Assembly (NCBI GenBank): GCA_013360405.1
Contig: JABWBR010000028.1
Location: 38,615-102,614 of the forward strand
Direction of reading: 5' to 3'
Source: Saprospiraceae bacterium
GTDB taxonomy: Bacteria > Bacteroidota > Bacteroidia > Chitinophagales > Saprospiraceae
DNA length: 64,000 nt
The notes beneath the pieces were generated by a model that worked only from the letters and a program-made list of their open reading frames with translations, was not told the origin of the DNA and did no database searches. The translations under genes were made by a program, and so were the position numbers. Positions 63,064 through 64,000 of this stretch are shown here, piece by piece; the first letter of the stretch is position 1; each line of letters opens with the position of its first letter.

Positions 63064-63711
63064 AGCTTACCTAACTTACTGATACTAATATAAGTTGACC
63101 GGCTAGTGCCGGAGTAATTCGAAAACCACAGCCGTAAAAGTAGTCATAATACCTTTTCCCGGCAACTAATTTCGTTAAAAAATTATCGAACTTTCGACGA
63201 GCGTAAAGTGTAATTCATTTGTTTAATTTACTGATAAGCAATTATTTATACATAATTAATTATTGTTTAAAAAAGCCTGTCACCCTTAGCCTGACTGGCT
63301 TTTGGCGGTACGCAGTCGAAATTGTTATGTTAACAAAAAAAGGGGGTAAATGTAAACGATCAGTTGGCATGCTGAATGCTAACTCTGTATAATTGCCTCT
63401 ACCTTTCTGATTTCATATCAAAGCATGTCTTCTTGTCAATTAGCCGGCACGTTGTTTTTTTTAATGCGTATGCTAAATTTTTTGTAACTATTTAGGTCAG
63501 CTCCTCGCTCGGCATTTTAGCCCTTTGTTTGCCCCAGCCCTGAAGGGAGCAAAGGCCTAAAATGCCTGGATTCCCTTTAGGGTTAGGGCAAAACCAGGCA
63601 TTTTAGGACTCCAATGAAGGCGACCTAAATAGTTACAATTTTTTTTAGTATATTGTCCATCTTCTTATGTCGTGTATATAGCTTTATCTAATCATATTAA
63701 AATTTTGTATT
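63064..63711. other. Noncoding AT-rich stretch with hairpins
   Basis: I see no convincing coding frame. A 12-bp stem with one T-T mismatch occurs at 63271-63303 (AAAAGCC-T-GTCA / TGAC-T-GGCTTTT, 9-nt loop). A complex inverted-repeat element lies at 63475-63646. The rest, including 63304-63470, shows nothing recognisable. Confidence 0.6.
63475..63646. repeat. Composite inverted-repeat element (REP/MITE-like)
   Basis: Outer arms TTGTAACTATTTAGGTC (63482-63498) and its exact complement at 63622-63638 enclose three copies of the core GGCATTTTAG / CTAAAATGCC (63511, 63557, 63597). 63511-63527 pairs with 63550-63566 (one mismatch), and 63556-63569 pairs exactly with 63594-63607. Between cores sit AGCCCTGAAGGGAGC and TTCCCTTTAGGGTTAGGGC, which look like two REP-type hairpins in opposite orientation. 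T-runs flank both ends. Confidence 0.75.
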
Positions 63712-64000
63712 ATGAAAAACCTAATGATTGTTATTGACATTGTGCGTGAACACACACACACACACACACACAATGCACACGGGTTATTTGCATTAGTATC
63801 TTACTGTCGTTTTTGTTGAACCTGCCACCGTTACACGCACAACAACTGAATATCTGCGGAACACCTGAAAGTACAACTGAAGAAATACTCACCGCGCGAA
63901 ATTTGATCAGCCTGAACGTACCTGCATCTTCTTTGAATACGATCTACGAAATTCCTGTTCATTTTTACCTGGTCAACGACGATAACGGCGCCCCGCCGGT
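63712..64000 (+). CDS. Secreted protein gene, probably phase-variable and out of frame here (3' end outside window)
   Basis: ATG 63712 opens 'MKNLMIVIDIVRE', then runs into (CA)11 and stops at 63817-63819 in that frame. A different frame (codons starting at 63750) is open from just before the tract to the window end. It encodes a good signal peptide ('RVICISILLSFLLNLPPLHA', cleavage before QQ) and a mature start 'QQLNICGTPESTTEEIL', then 'IYEIPVHFYLVNDDNGAPP'. That frame has a TGA at 63747 and no ATG. Loss of one CA or gain of two would join ATG 63712 to the signal peptide. The mature start resembles secreted M43-like metalloprotease N-termini of Saprospiraceae (weak). Confidence 0.6.
63751..63772. 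repeat. (CA)11 dinucleotide microsatellite
   Basis: This is a pure 22-bp CA tract between a plausible start codon and the signal-peptide frame of the downstream gene. It is the only long dinucleotide run in the window, and tracts of this length are prone to slippage in bacteria. Confidence 0.9.

Noticed and set aside
1..64000. tRNA, rRNA, riboswitch, phage or IS transposase genes
   Set aside because: I looked through the intergenic sequence and coding calls and saw no cloverleaf, rRNA segment, known aptamer core or transposase motif; an RNA-model search would be needed to exclude small RNAs.

Overview
The window reads as chromosomal DNA of a Bacteroidota bacterium, most likely Saprospiria-like (Saprospiraceae/Lewinella/Haliscomenobacter relatives; inference). 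The grounds are a C-terminal type IX secretion sorting domain, a TonB-dependent receptor with a carboxypeptidase-like regulatory domain, an OmpA protein with thrombospondin type 3 repeats, a WG-repeat protein, paired CotH kinases, and repeated TAnnTTTG promoter boxes with few Shine-Dalgarno sequences. I found no rRNA, tRNA, CRISPR array, prophage or intact insertion sequence.

Layout. 1-8.2 kb: an edge-truncated membrane TPR protein with a possible effector-associated-type N-terminus, rmuC, recQ and a large sortilin-like propeller protein. 8.4-12.7 kb: a leucine operon leuA-leuC-leuD-leuB. 12.9-21.3 kb: a Bacteroidota helical-repeat protein, ychF, acpH-like phosphodiesterase, an OmpA/TSP3 protein, ybaK, purK and dihydroorotase. 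21.4-23.0 kb: an ECF sigma/anti-sigma operon divergent from a small membrane protein gene. 23.1-34.7 kb: a run of plus-strand genes (2'-5' RNA ligase-like, WG-repeat, lipoprotein phosphatase, YkuK-like, M16-like, short asparaginase-like, two CotH). 34.7-42.1 kb: sbcD, a TonB-dependent receptor, smc. 42.1-47.9 kb: a KtrAB-type potassium system and an AsmA-like protein. 48-53.2 kb: RNase D with a fused peptide-type ABC ATPase, a T9SS cargo protein and a small signal-bearing protein. 53.2-57.9 kb: GT2, fmt, acyl-CoA dehydrogenase and an MBL hydrolase. 58-61.5 kb: a C39-peptidase ABC exporter plus its membrane fusion protein. 61.6-63.0 kb: lpdA. 63.0-64 kb: a mainly noncoding stretch ending in the start of a secreted-protein gene.

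Three points stand out. (1) The divergent ECF sigma and DUF6249-like genes carry the same bipartite promoter, TTTGCAACCGA-N13-TCGTCGTA, one per strand in mirror arrangement. A diverged copy with the same spacing precedes a small signal-bearing protein gene at 52.9 kb, which suggests an autoregulated ECF regulon. (2) All ten convergent gene junctions are either interlocked (four share a 4-bp YTAR double stop, one has a 1-bp gap) or filled by a palindromic element that overlaps one or both stop codons. In one case the palindrome is a perfect inverted copy of the gene's own 3' end. Related word-palindrome elements also sit in tandem and divergent gaps. (3) At the right edge a (CA)11 tract separates a good ATG from the signal peptide of a secreted protein in another frame, as expected of a phase-variable gene in the OFF state.
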